From Rhizopus sp. PT2906 (lineage: Eukaryota; Mucoromycota; Mucoromycetes; Mucorales; Rhizopodaceae), in NCBI GenBank assembly GCA_025529335.1, contig JAMYHX010000199.1:1-64000 (forward strand): a stretch of DNA of 64,000 nt. The letters are read 5' to 3'. Made by a program: the position numbers and the translations under genes. Below the pieces are notes generated by a model that worked only from the letters and a program-made list of their open reading frames with translations, was not told the origin of the DNA and did not search any database. Below are positions 31,710 through 41,786 of this stretch, in pieces (positions within the stretch are counted from its first letter, which is position 1; every line of letters starts with the position of its first letter).

Positions 31710-32294
31710 AAAGAAGAAGAAGAAGAAGAAGAAAAAGAGAAGTCGAGATCAGACTATTATATTAAGTCTCTAACAGCTTTTCATTTTGTATAAAGTCTTG
31801 ACGACATTTATCTTTGCTTAAAAATATCAAGCTCATTTTATGCATTAAATGTTGTCTTTTTAATAATAAAGAAGACATAGAAAGTCAACTAAAGTGTTAA
31901 TTGATCTTGTAATGTGTGCAAATAATCTCTTTAGACGTATAGTCTGTTCCTTTAGCTCATGAAATCAAGAAATTACCGTAAAAGTAAACAGGACATCATC
32001 TTTTCAAAGGTCCAGATCCTTGTGACTTATCATCCAAAGCATTTCGTCATGACATTACATATACTCTATACTATTCCATTGTCAAGTGATAAATAAAAGA
32101 AAAAGAGAGAGAGAGAGAGAGAGAGAAAATGGCGGCATAAAAGAATAAAGTAACGATTTATGACTTGTGATGATGTTATTCTTACTTTGTAAAACCCATT
32201 TACGTAGCATTTTTATTTTATTTGAAGCTCCCTTTTATTTTCTTTCTTTTTCTTTATTTGCTATACCCTATACCCTTCCACTCTTCTTTGTGTC

Positions 32295-34229
32295 ATGTCA
32301 ACTCAGCCTACTTTTCAAAGAAAGCACTTGAACGAATTATATTCTACTCTTATCAATGGAGAGACATCTTCTGTTCAAGGAAATAAACCACTTGCAGATT
32401 ACACTTCATCCTCTCTTAATCTTGCGTCCGAAAGACCCACTGGATCAAAGCAACCAAGACCGTTTTCCGAAATATTAAAGCGTGAAAGCTTTATTTCTCC
32501 AGAGAGTAATAACATCAATAACTAAAGGCACATTGGAACTAATTTAATATATTTTTAGCTGAAGCCTTGGATAAATGGTATGAAGATTTACAACAGTATG
32601 AAAGTAACTTGGAAGCTATGGCTTCTGCAAGTGTAGATCCTAAATTTAAAGAAGAAGTACAGCATGTTGACCAATGGTTTCGTTATTTAAATGAAGCTGA
32701 ACGTACAGCTACCATCTATACTTTATTGCAGCACTCATCTCAAGTGCAAATCAGATTCTTCATTACTGTTTTACAGCAAATGAGTAACAGGGATCCTTTG
32801 GGCGCATTATTATCACCTCATCCCGACAAAGGTAAGAGAGAAAAAGATGCCATAAGCATGAGTTCATATGTTCTCTCTAGTTGATATGCAGACTCAGCTG
32901 GCTGGGGCTATGGCAAAAGCAGAGCTTGAAGCTAGTCAAAAATTAATGACCATTTTACCTTATCAAACTGGGCAGGTTGCCAGTAGACCTCACGTCACAG
33001 GTAGACGTAATCACATCGACAGACATTCATTTGCCTTAGGAGATACAGAAGAATACGACCGCTTGTTCTCTAGAAGTTCAACTGTTGATCTTTTAAACCC
33101 TCAGCCGAACTTCGCTATCAGAGACGATGGCTTAAAACGTTCAAGTATGTTTGACTCAGCTAGACCAAAGTCAGTCATGCTCGATGATGAGCTCTCGTCT
33201 ATCTTTAGTCAGGATTGGCCTTATACAGCTGGTCTTGTTAATCAGCAAAATCATCGCACTGGGGCCATAAGCAGACCAAAATCAGCTGACGTTTCCAACT
33301 GGTCATTTAACCTGACCTCCTCTGTTAGCTCCAAGAGTTTGCGTGATAAGGATCCTCTTAGTGGTTGGTCTACCTTGTCTCCCACTGTGGCTAATTTTAA
33401 TGATCATGCCAAGAAGTCAGATAATGCGTCTCTGTCAGATGTAGAACAGCAGTTCAGTCATTGGGGCTTAAATTCGGTTGGCAGGTTGGACATTTTATTA
33501 TGTCATTATGTGTATATACTTATTGTTATGACAGTGGTAATAGTAATAGACGTAGTAGAGTGATCAGCAGAACGAGTGTTCCCAGCACAGTGTCAGAAAC
33601 CGACGAAAAGTACTCCATGGCTACACCATCAGCCAACATTTTGCTGTCTGTGTATGACGACGACAAAAGTAACCAGACCTTACTCCCCTCGGACAATGGC
33701 GCACAGTCCCAGGTCATTTCTCGGTCCACATCACCCATTCCTTCCCAAAACAATCCAAGATATCGATCATCAAGTGGATCAAATGGAAAACAACAACAAT
33801 ATGGCCAATTTTTGAATCCTAATGATCGCGTAGAACATGAGAATGGATATACCAGTGATCACAGTGACCACTCTTACCGTAGTGCAACATCAAAAAATAC
33901 TAGAAGAAAGTCTTCTGGTCATCATACGAATGGACACAAGCAAAAAGAAAAGAAAAACAACGACGTGGTAGATATGCAGTTGCTTGAAGGTAGGCTTTGA
34001 TTTATGTAAATAATATAAATACTTATACTTAATAGATGTGCCCGCTTGGCTCAGAAGCTTACGATTGCACAAATATAATCCTATTTTTGAAAAGATGAAA
34101 TGGCAAGATATGCTCAAGTTAAGTGACGAAGAACTTCTTGCAAAGGGTGTTGCAGCTTTAGGCGCTAGACGCAAGCTACTTAAAGTATTTGATCAAGTCA
34201 AGGCACATTGTGAAGCCAATGTAAGTTGA
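32295..34229 (+). CDS. VTS1: VTS1-like SAM-domain RNA-binding protein (Smaug family)
   Basis: Five exons: 32295-32505, 32559-32831, 32881-33484, 33535-33989 and 34036-34229 (578 codons). The N-terminal part has the conserved helical region of fungal Vts1 (LDKWYEDLQQYESNLEAMAS, HVDQWFRYLNEAERTATIYT, LLQHSSQVQIRFFITVLQQM). A long Ser-rich, disordered middle follows, and the last exon encodes the SAM domain (VPAWLRSLRLHKYNPIFEKM, WQDMLKLSDEELLAKGVAAL, GARRKLLKVFDQVK). The SAM domain of this family binds stem-loops (Smaug recognition elements) and recruits the CCR4-NOT deadenylase in the cytoplasm. The stop codon TGA lies inside a GTAAGTTGA that resembles a donor site, so a further tiny exon is not excluded. 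Confidence 0.93.
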
Positions 34230-34903
34230 ATATAAACTGATAGTAAGCGTTTTGCTCATTCTTTATTCAAATAGAATATTAAGTATTAGTCATTATTTGT
34301 GCTGGAATTGAACAAATGATGTTTTTTTTTATTACTAAAACTACATCCTTCTCTAATGTATTTGAAGAAGGAAGGGAAGCAATTTTCATTGTTCTAATTA
34401 AATCCCGGTTTCAATGATTTAAAAGTTACAATAATAGTCGCTTGACACAGCATCTTTGACTATTACCTATAAAAGGTGCATTCTTTTATTTTTTTTTCTG
34501 GTTCTTACTGTCGTTTGTATGGATCATCCAACTGCTACACATCGAAAAGAGAGAGAGACGATTTATTCACTATAAATACACTGGCTTTTTATCGTCTACT
34601 GTCAGAACTAGTACCTGATAAGCACTCTTGCTTACGTCGGCAGCCCAAGTGTATACAAAGAAGCCTCGCTCGCTTCATACTGCTGTCCTTATTTAAACAA
34701 ACTTTTCATTAATTGTCATCGTATATCTTTTACAGCATGGACTTTACAGAACAGAACAAGCCACTTTATGATGACAGTGAACAGCATTGTCAAAGTGGTG
34801 CCCGAGGGTGTCTGTAGCACTCGCCTAAATTTTTTATTAATGTTTTAGAAGCCGCTGCAGTACACTTTCTCTCTCTCTTTTTTTTAACCAGTAGCAAACA
34901 CCC
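34230..34903. other. intergenic region, promoter of the L16 gene
   Basis: No gene is supported. CT-rich tracts (34867-34885) immediately precede the L16 start, as often seen for ribosomal protein genes. Confidence 0.45.
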
Positions 34904-35831
34904 ATGAGCACTTTTGAAAAGGTACACAATAAAGCTAATGATAGCTTATTCGGTTCATGTCACTGCAGTCATGAGAACAAGATACGCCTGTAATGAAATA
35001 CGGCATGTATGAACAATAAGGCTAAAAGTGGAGAATGACATAAAAAATTTTTGAACAGCAAAAAACAACAACTTTTTCTATTTAAATGAGAACACAAACG
35101 AAAAAAGAATTACGCTGCAGTTGACATTGTTTCGAAATTAACTGGATGAAGCGAAACCGGAAGCTAACATGTGTGTCTTAGGTTGTTGTCATTGATGGTA
35201 AGGGTCACTTGCTCGGCCGTCTTGCTTCCATTATCGCAAAGCAAGCTCTCAACGGTCAAAAGGTCGTCGTTGTTCGTTGCGAAGAATTAAATGTTTCTGG
35301 TGAATTTTTCCGTAACAAGCGTAAGTGCCTATATGCTTCATTGTCTCTCTGTGGCTTAAAATAACCTAATTATTACCAGTCAAGTATCATGCTTACCTCA
35401 ACAAACGCTGTGTTGTTAACCCTCGTCGTGGTCCTTTCCACTTCCGTGCTCCTTCTCGTATTTTGTACAAGGCCATTCGTGGTATGATCCCTCACAAGAC
35501 CGCTCGTGGTGCTGCTGCCTTGGATCGCATCAAGCTCTTTGAAGGTGTTCCTGCTCCTTATGATCGTGTCAAGCGCATGGTTGTTCCTGATGCCCTTCGT
35601 GTCCTTCGTCTTAAGCCTGGCCGTAAGTACACCACCATTGGCCGTATTTCTCACGAAGTCGGTTGGAAATACCAAGATGTTGTTGCCAAGCTTGAAGAAA
35701 AGCGTAAGGCCAAGTCTGCTGCTTACTACCAACGTAAGGTTGCTCTTGCTGCTATCCAAAAGAAATCTGTTGAATCCAAAGCCGATTCTATCAAGGACAT
35801 TAATGCTTCCATCACTGCATTGGGACACTAA
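34904..35831 (+). CDS. 60S ribosomal protein L16 / L13a (uL13)
   Basis: Three exons: 34904-34921, 35182-35320 and 35380-35831 (202 codons). Exon 1 codes for only MSTFEK. The 260-base first intron is by far the longest in the window, and its acceptor (GTCTTAG) precedes VVVIDGKGHLLGRLASIIAK. This small first exon is inferred: without it the body has no in-frame ATG, and with it the length equals that of other uL13 proteins. The body is standard: LNGQKVVVVRCEELNVSGEF, FRNKLKYHAYLNKR, RRGPFHFRAPSRI, MIPHKTARGAAALDR, FEGVPAPYD, LRLKPGRKYTTIGRISHEVG. C-, T- and G-ending codons (CGT, GCT, AAG) are much more common than in the neighbours, as expected of a highly expressed gene. Confidence 0.96.
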
Positions 35832-36599
35832 TTGCCTCGCATTTATCAATAAAAACTTTATCATCATTGTTCGAAATTAAAATTCAGATGAAATAAAATG
35901 CAAAGATTGCCATTATACAAAGAGAAACAGCTAGTATGAGAACTTTCAATCGACATCAATACAAGTTAAGTACATAAGTCCTTCATCGAGCATTCTCCAA
36001 CAACTGCTCATATGCAATATCTGATTAACTGGTACAAACAACAAAAGAAGTAGCAAATAGGAACAAAGGAATCAAAAAGACTTAAAAAGGAGAGCAAAAC
36101 ACAAAGTAGACAAGAAGGAGGTAAGTCTGTTTGCTCAAGCTATCATCAACGAGGCTCACTAGGATCCAAGCTCAAAGGGCTGTATCGCATTTACCCCAAA
36201 CATTATTTTTGTACATATCGCCATATCAAACATGGTTCCTCTTTTCAAGTGATTTAGACTTTTACAGGCACTGCCCACAATGGCTATGTTACCGAAACAA
36301 AGATTAAAGGATGTTATCCTCTCAGACGGTGTAGAAGATTGTTTTAAACCCATCTCTGCCACCAATGCTTCAAATCACAGACATATTCACTGTTAGAAAG
36401 ATGTAAAGAGAACAATAAGAAAAGGTTTTTTATTCTATTATATCACTGAAATAAAGTGCTGCAAGAATGTCTTTTGTCTAACTGAGTTTAAATATAAATG
36501 GTCACGTTGTGACGTTCCTAGAAGGGGTATGGCTTGTTTTCTGGTTGTTAGCTTGCCACAATTTAAAAAAGAATAAAACGCAAAGGAAGCTAAATTAAC
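35832..36599. other. intergenic region
   Basis: No supported gene. A minus-strand frame at 36159-36365 has no recognisable motif. Ahead of the next gene, GTCACGTTGTGACGTT (36501-36516) is a near palindrome containing a TGACGT half-site of the ATF/CREB kind. Confidence 0.4.
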
Positions 36600-38099
36600 A
36601 TGCAGCGGCTTTGGCATCGACTGAATATCGTGCCTAGCCAGACGAAATGTATATACTGTAGAATTTTACTGAAAAATAACAACACAATGCTTGTAAAGTA
36701 CCCACTTTCCCCTAAGCGACTTGTCAGATTGTACTCGACCGGTGACATTGACGACAAGGATTCAACATGGACTGAAAAGCAACATGATTCAACAAAGAAG
36801 TACAGTAAAGCTTTGGCATTGGCAGACTTTTATCGAGTACTTTCTACACAAAACATTGAACGGATTTGGCCCTTGTATACTTACCTTTATGACAACAATC
36901 TACTTCACATTCTGACAAGTCAGAATTATTATCAATTATTTACTTACACCGTACGTGCAACTCCAACTTTGACGAATTATTATCGATTGTTAGCACTTGT
37001 TGATGACATGAAAGAGTTGAGCATACCTCTTCGATTAACAGATTATAATGCATTGATCAGCTGGACAGGTGGACGTCCTCTAAAAACAGTCAAATCTCAT
37101 CACTTGAATGAGGCACTCACAGTGTTTGAAGAGATGCAGAAAGCAGAGATTACGAATGCAAAGGGTGAAGTGATTCGAAAGCAAGCCATTCAGCCAAGTG
37201 TAGATACGTTTAATGCCTTGATCGGCATTGCGAGTCGAATACCAGATCTCCGTACAGCACAGAAACTGTATCACGATATGCTAGCGCGAGGGTTGATCCC
37301 TGACAAATATACATACTCTATTCTATTTAATCTGGTCGGTAATGTAGGAGACATTGGGGGCATAGATGACATAAAGCGCGATATGCTTCAGAATCTATCG
37401 AGAGACGACCTGAGAAATGTGAAGCTATGGAATTCGCTATTGACGGCGTATGCTCGAAATGGACAAAGGGATAAAGTACATGAAGTATTGGAGCATATGA
37501 AAGCACCGAATAATAGACCATCACGTAATAAACCACTTGGAGTAAGGAAAACCAAAAAGTGGGAAAGAGGGATACCATCACCAGATGCGGATAGCTATCG
37601 GATATATATCCAGATGATGATTGATTATGGCGAACCAAAAGAATCCATCTTTGACAAATTTCTTGAAATGAGAAGACGATGTATTTCTCCTATCATACAA
37701 CTGTACAATGTCATGTTTAGATCATTCATGAAACCAGTGGAGCATTTTCCAGATGTAGACACACTTCAACAACGACCAAATGAACTCGAACTGTTAAAGA
37801 AACTTTATGCTTTACTTTTAAAAGATCTTACGAAAATAGAACCCAATTCAGACACACTATATACCCTTGTATCTGCTTTTCTTGACTTAGAGGATACCAA
37901 AACCGCATTGGAAGCCTTTGTATTCTTGAGCAATCACAACACCCGTAATATCCCTACAACCGAAAAAAGTATACAGCATAATGCAGTGGCACTGCTAGCG
38001 AAAGAACGGCATAAAGCGCCAAACCAAACTAAAATAGAACCTCCAAAAGAATTGCTGGATAGACTTAGGGCTATTGTCGCTGAAAATAGCACATTGTAA
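36600..38099 (+). CDS. pentatricopeptide-repeat (PPR) protein, mitochondrial
   Basis: An intronless gene of 499 codons. The N-terminus is basic (MQRLWHRLNIVPSQTKCIYC, later RLVRLYSTG), with the RLYSTG segment resembling a presequence cleavage site. PPR units are visible as TDYNALISW, VDTFNALIGIASRIPDLRTA, QKLYHDMLARGLIPDKYTYS, KLWNSLLTAYARNGQRDKVH, DSYRIYIQMMIDYGEP and DTLYTLVSAFLDLEDTKTAL. PPR proteins bind organelle RNA one base per repeat and act in processing, stability or translation of mitochondrial transcripts. The RNA target cannot be predicted from so few clear repeats. The gene ends 33 bases from the convergent kinase gene, so the 3' ends probably overlap. Confidence 0.88.
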   Translation: MQRLWHRLNIVPSQTKCIYCRILLKNNNTMLVKYPLSPKRLVRLYSTGDIDDKDSTWTEKQHDSTKKYSKALALADFYRVLSTQNIERIWPLYTYLYDNNLLHILTSQNYYQLFTYTVRATPTLTNYYRLLALVDDMKELSIPLRLTDYNALISWTGGRPLKTVKSHHLNEALTVFEEMQKAEITNAKGEVIRKQAIQPSVDTFNALIGIASRIPDLRTAQKLYHDMLARGLIPDKYTYSILFNLVGNVGDIGGIDDIKRDMLQNLSRDDLRNVKLWNSLLTAYARNGQRDKVHEVLEHMKAPNNRPSRNKPLGVRKTKKWERGIPSPDADSYRIYIQMMIDYGEPKESIFDKFLEMRRRCISPIIQLYNVMFRSFMKPVEHFPDVDTLQQRPNELELLKKLYALLLKDLTKIEPNSDTLYTLVSAFLDLEDTKTALEAFVFLSNHNTRNIPTTEKSIQHNAVALLAKERHKAPNQTKIEPPKELLDRLRAIVAENSTL

Positions 38100-38132
38100 T
38101 TTTATTTCTGTACCATAAATAAAGAAAAAAAC

Positions 38133-38977
38133 TCAAAGTAAATGCTTACATAAATCTTCTGCCACTTTTAATGCTGTCTGGGCTATTGAATTTTTATCTG
38201 TATCGATAATGACAATGTCTTTGAGCGAACGGTCATGTTGACTTAGTCGAAGGTATTCTGGCCATACGATCTTGTCAAAATAACCTGGAGGATCAATCCA
38301 GTACCCTTCAGCAGTATGATAGCCTTGTCTTTGCTCTCTTCTAGATTTCAAAGTCTCATAAGACGTTATAAGGGATATCTTACAGTCCAAGTGTTGGTAC
38401 ACTCTATTATCCCAATATAACATAAACCCGTCGACTATAACAAAATGATTGTCTTCTTTTACTAGATACGAAAGCATCTCTTGTAGCTTTATCGCTGTCT
38501 GGTCATCCAATTGGTTAGATCCATCATGAACGTTTAATTCTTCTTTTGAATCATATCCTTCAGGTAATTTTCCCTTATTTTGCTTGGCAAAGGATAAAAC
38601 ATCTAATAGTTTATCAAATTCTATGGCTTCTGGGCAATCCCAATTTGCTAATTGGGTTTCTTTATCAATAGGAATCTCTTTGTCGGGCTGTTTTTCTATT
38701 AGCCAATTGTTATATAACAGATATTTGATATTACTTTATAAAAATCATCTTGATAGATAACAGTAACATTTTTCAGTATTCGTTTGAGAATACGTGTAAT
38801 TGTCTAGCAACGAAAAATATAAAGTAACCGTCTACTTTTAGATATGCAAAGGCTTACTGTCTTTCCTGAGCAAGAAGGACCTCTAAAGATGATTAAACAT
38901 GTTCAAAAATGATTCCTATTAAACTAGCTCTTATTTTCAGCTCTTTACCCTACACCAATTGTATATACTTTTGTCAT
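38133..38977 (-). CDS. NRK1: nicotinamide riboside kinase
   Basis: Four exons on the minus strand: 38977-38949, 38882-38858, 38803-38735 and 38687-38133 (225 codons). The first two exons together encode the P-loop GVGGPSCSGKT (residues 8-18), which is split by the first intron. Then come VIYQDDFYKPD (the catalytic Asp region), NWDCPEAIEFDKL, the VDGFMLYWD strand, a lid (SRREQRQGYHTAEGYWIDPP) and PPGYFDKIVWPEYL. DDFYKPD, NWDCP and DPPGYFD..WPEY distinguish Nrk from general uridine kinases. The enzyme phosphorylates nicotinamide riboside to NMN in the cytoplasm, feeding NAD+ salvage. The intron acceptor before CCCGAC was chosen because it yields the family sequence DDFYKPD. Confidence 0.93.
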
Positions 38978-39301
38978 GTTGAAGTAAGAAAGAAAGCAAG
39001 TAGGTTGTTGTGGGATTTAAATTGAAAGTGACTGCTGGCCAATGGTTAAGAGCATTATTCCGAGACCATTGTGTAACTCATCTATATAGTTTATCCAGAA
39101 AAGTGCTCTCCACAAAAAAAAGGCTGTGATATTGTAGACTATCCTGTGAGAGTAACATGGTTTATTGTACTAGTAAATGTATGTCTTTCAAAGCAATTTA
39201 CAAGTAAATATAATGAATTGGTAATTATTATGATTATGTAAGTAAAATAAGAAGATGTTAGATATTTGGCCTGAAGAGAATGTACCTGATTTCTGAGAAA
39301 G

Positions 39302-39355
<54 letters not shown>

Positions 39356-39691
39356 AGAAAAAACAGAAAAAAAAATTTTTACTGTGGCATAGTCTCTCAA
39401 CAGCTTTGACACATTTGTATCCTTTCAACTTTGAGCATCACTCTGCAATGAAGTAACTATTGTAGTCAAGTTCATCTTTAAGAAATGACGCTTTCTTACT
39501 CTTTAAATACATACAATTTACTGAATTTCGGTACCTTTTGGTCCTAGTTTTTCCGGTTGTATATTCTTATCATTGGTTATGATCCAGTGTGCTATCCAAG
39601 CTTTCTTTATAAATAGCCTAAACTGAAGGGTAAATATAACAATATCTTTTTCTCCTTTTCCTTCCTTTACCCCCCCCCTCCTGCTAAGCAT
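38978..39691. other. intergenic region between divergent genes, with a 53-base A-run
   Basis: No gene. The A-run spans 39302-39354 and is followed by CAGAAAAAACAGAAAAAAAAA. A C-run (39671-39678) stands 15 bases before the glucanase start. Confidence 0.5.
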
Positions 39692-40703
39692 ATGAAAACA
39701 GTCCTTTCGCTCCTTTTTATCTTTGCTTCTCTGGTACAAGTTGTTCTAGGCCAATATAAACTCAAGGATAATTACACTGGCAAGAAGTTTCTTGAACAAT
39801 TCACTTTCTTTCACGAAAGAGACCCTACAAACGGATTTGTTCAATATCAAGACTTGCAGCATGCTAAATCATTAGGCCTTGCTTTTGTTAAGGGAAATCG
39901 ATTCATCATGAAGGCAGACAACAAGACAATCGCTCCCCATGGCCGTCCATCCATTCGTATCCATTCCAACAAGACTTATAGTTCTGGTCTTTTTGTTTTT
40001 GATGTAAATCATATACCTTCCGGTTGTGGCACATGGCCTGCTTTCTGGTTACTTGGTCAGACATGGCCAAACAATGGCGAAATAGACGTAAGTCTAAATA
40101 CTATTTCCCCCTAATTTAATGCTAATCTTTCTTTTGTGTGGCTTATAGATTATTGAAGGCATTCATAATGAAACAAGAAACACCATTACGCTTCATACAG
40201 ATAATAAATGTAGCATGCAAGGTGTAAAGCAATTCATGACAGGTGCTGCTTCCAAATATAGAAACTGTGATGTCCATGCCGCTGATCAGCCTAACAATCA
40301 TGGATGCAGTGTCTCTGATTCAAAGCAGGACTCAGTGGGCCGAGGCTTCAATAAGAACGGCGGTGGTGTATACGCCGTTCGCTGGGAAAGGTTGACAGGT
40401 ATTCAAATCTGGTTCTTCCCTCGACGCTCGATTCCAAAAGATATCAAGTCTGGTAAACCCACATTCAAGAACTGGGGTCGCCCTACCGCTGACTTTCCAT
40501 TTGGAAATAGTTGTCAGCATGAAGCATTCAAGAATATGAGAATAGTACTTGATCTTACTTTTTGTGGTGATTTGGCTGGTATTCCAAGCATTTCTTCAAG
40601 TTACCATTGCCCCTTAGACTGTAAATCATATGTGAAGAATAACCCTCATAGCTTCAATGCTGCTTTTTGGGACATTAATTCATTAAAAGTATATCAAAAA
40701 TAG
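39692..40703 (+). CDS. secreted glycoside hydrolase family 16 endo-beta-glucanase
   Basis: Two exons, 39692-40087 and 40149-40703 (316 codons). Residues 1-20 form a signal peptide (hydrophobic core LSLLFIFASLVQVVLG). The mature protein has the GH16 landmarks YTGKKFLEQFTFFHERDPTN, SGLFVFDVNHIPSGCGTWPA and FWLLGQTWPNNGEID, joined across the intron to IIEGIHNETRNTITLHT. The catalytic motif is thus GEIDIIEG, with nucleophile Glu130 and acid/base Glu135. Several Cys residues fit the disulfides of fungal mixed-linked/1,3-beta-glucanases. It likely cleaves 1,3(1,4)-beta-glucan in walls or plant debris. No GPI signal or membrane anchor is seen at the C-terminus. Confidence 0.94.
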
Positions 40704-40799
40704 ACTTTAGACATTCATTAGACTCTTAGACAATAAAATCATACAAATAGAATCATTATACATTATTTAATTAGAAGACTAATGAATAAAAAATAACGT

Positions 40800-41110
40800 A
40801 TTATTGTTTTATGCTCACCAAAGAAGCAGAAGCAATGACAGCATTGTAATGACGAAGGTTGTCCTTAAAGCGCCTTCCTTGGGCGTCTGTGCATGTAAGT
40901 AAGCCCGTCAAGTACTTAGGTGAGTTAGGCAAGTGCTGTAGCTGGACTGGCCCCGCTTGAAAAATGATTCCCAGCTAGTATTCCTCAATGAAGATGTCTC
41001 CTGCCTTTCGTCTATCCAGTGCAGAGAATGACACTGTGGACACTTCTTGTTCATTCGCCCAAGGCCTAATGGCCGCAAAAGGTGTAACGGAGAAATGTAA
41101 GCAACAGGAA
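40800..41110 (-). pseudogene. Helitron helicase-like domain remnant
   Basis: Minus-strand frame: FAAIRPWANEQEVSTVSFSA, LDRRKAGDIFIEEY, stop, LGIIFQAGPVQLQHLPNSPK, YLTGLLTCTDAQGRRFKDNL, RHYNAVIASASL. The pattern GxVxLxxLPxxPxxLxxLL followed by FxxNxRxYNxxxAxxS is the N-terminal signature of the Helitron helicase-like (Rep/Hel) protein, where a CC pair normally precedes GKV. Only one stop interrupts ~95 codons. The Rep HUH motif and the helicase are absent. No Helitron 3' hairpin was identified. Confidence 0.5.
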
Positions 41111-41786
41111 GTGTTTGAATATCTATTTACTTAAAATTGACATCCAGAAAAAGGCTGAGGCTGCAGCTGAATAAGCACTGACTGTCAATAATATATAAAC
41201 TTTCTGTGATTACATTTACCTTCAGTAAGCTTAGCTGTAGAAAGTTATAGACATAAATTTAGAAGTTAAAGCGTTCGCTCAAAAAGCAGGAGTTATTCAA
41301 CCAGGCAATTAATACACCCAACGATGATAGGCAACTTAAAGAGACGACCTGTTCAGTGAGGGACCAACGAAACGCGGTCGATGGTTGTCAACATGTAAAG
41401 GCGAGAAACCTTGGCCAATCAAAGAACGAACTTTGGGCTGTAGAAAAAACGAATTTCAGTTGCCGACAACAAAGAGTTCAGCTCATTGGAAAACGGACTT
41501 TGAGGATGGAGCCACTGTATTGCTACGCTTACGCGAATGACCTTGGGACTGAATTTCAATAAAGAACATTTCAACATCCTCACATCATAGAAATAGCCCC
41601 AAGTTGAGTTTTAATTTGCATAAACAAAACTCAATTAACTTTGATTGGATATTTTGTGGGTCCAAGCTTCAAATGCATTGAATTGGTGCGGTAAAATAAA
41701 ATCTAACCATGCAGGAAATGCTTATATCATAGCACTAATTTCTTTCTTTTTTGTTTGTTATTTGAAAAATAATAATATCCACAAAG
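41111..41786. other. gene-free stretch
   Basis: No recognisable coding sequence. The frame at 41356-41562 is GC-richer than its surround and may be further element debris. Confidence 0.4.

Larger units (their letters stand above)
30502..32294. other. intergenic region with repeat debris
   Basis: No supported gene. It contains the second copy of a short repeat (31226-31282), a GGGCCAG/CTGGCCC hairpin (31494-31513), a palindromic element (31557-31709) and GAA/GA microsatellites (31718-31740, 32100-32126). The frame at 31219-31506 is Lys/Arg-rich and lies over the repeat, so I do not call it a gene. Confidence 0.45.

Noticed and set aside
36159..36365. 68-codon minus-strand frame between L16 and the PPR gene
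   Set aside because: No recognisable motif, no splice continuation and no expected start context; probably chance or old debris.
39188..39412. frame with a long Phe run
   Set aside because: Entirely a translation of the A53 homopolymer read on the minus strand.
41356..41562. 68-codon plus-strand frame downstream of the Helitron-like remnant
   Set aside because: No motif and no continuation; kept only as possible debris.
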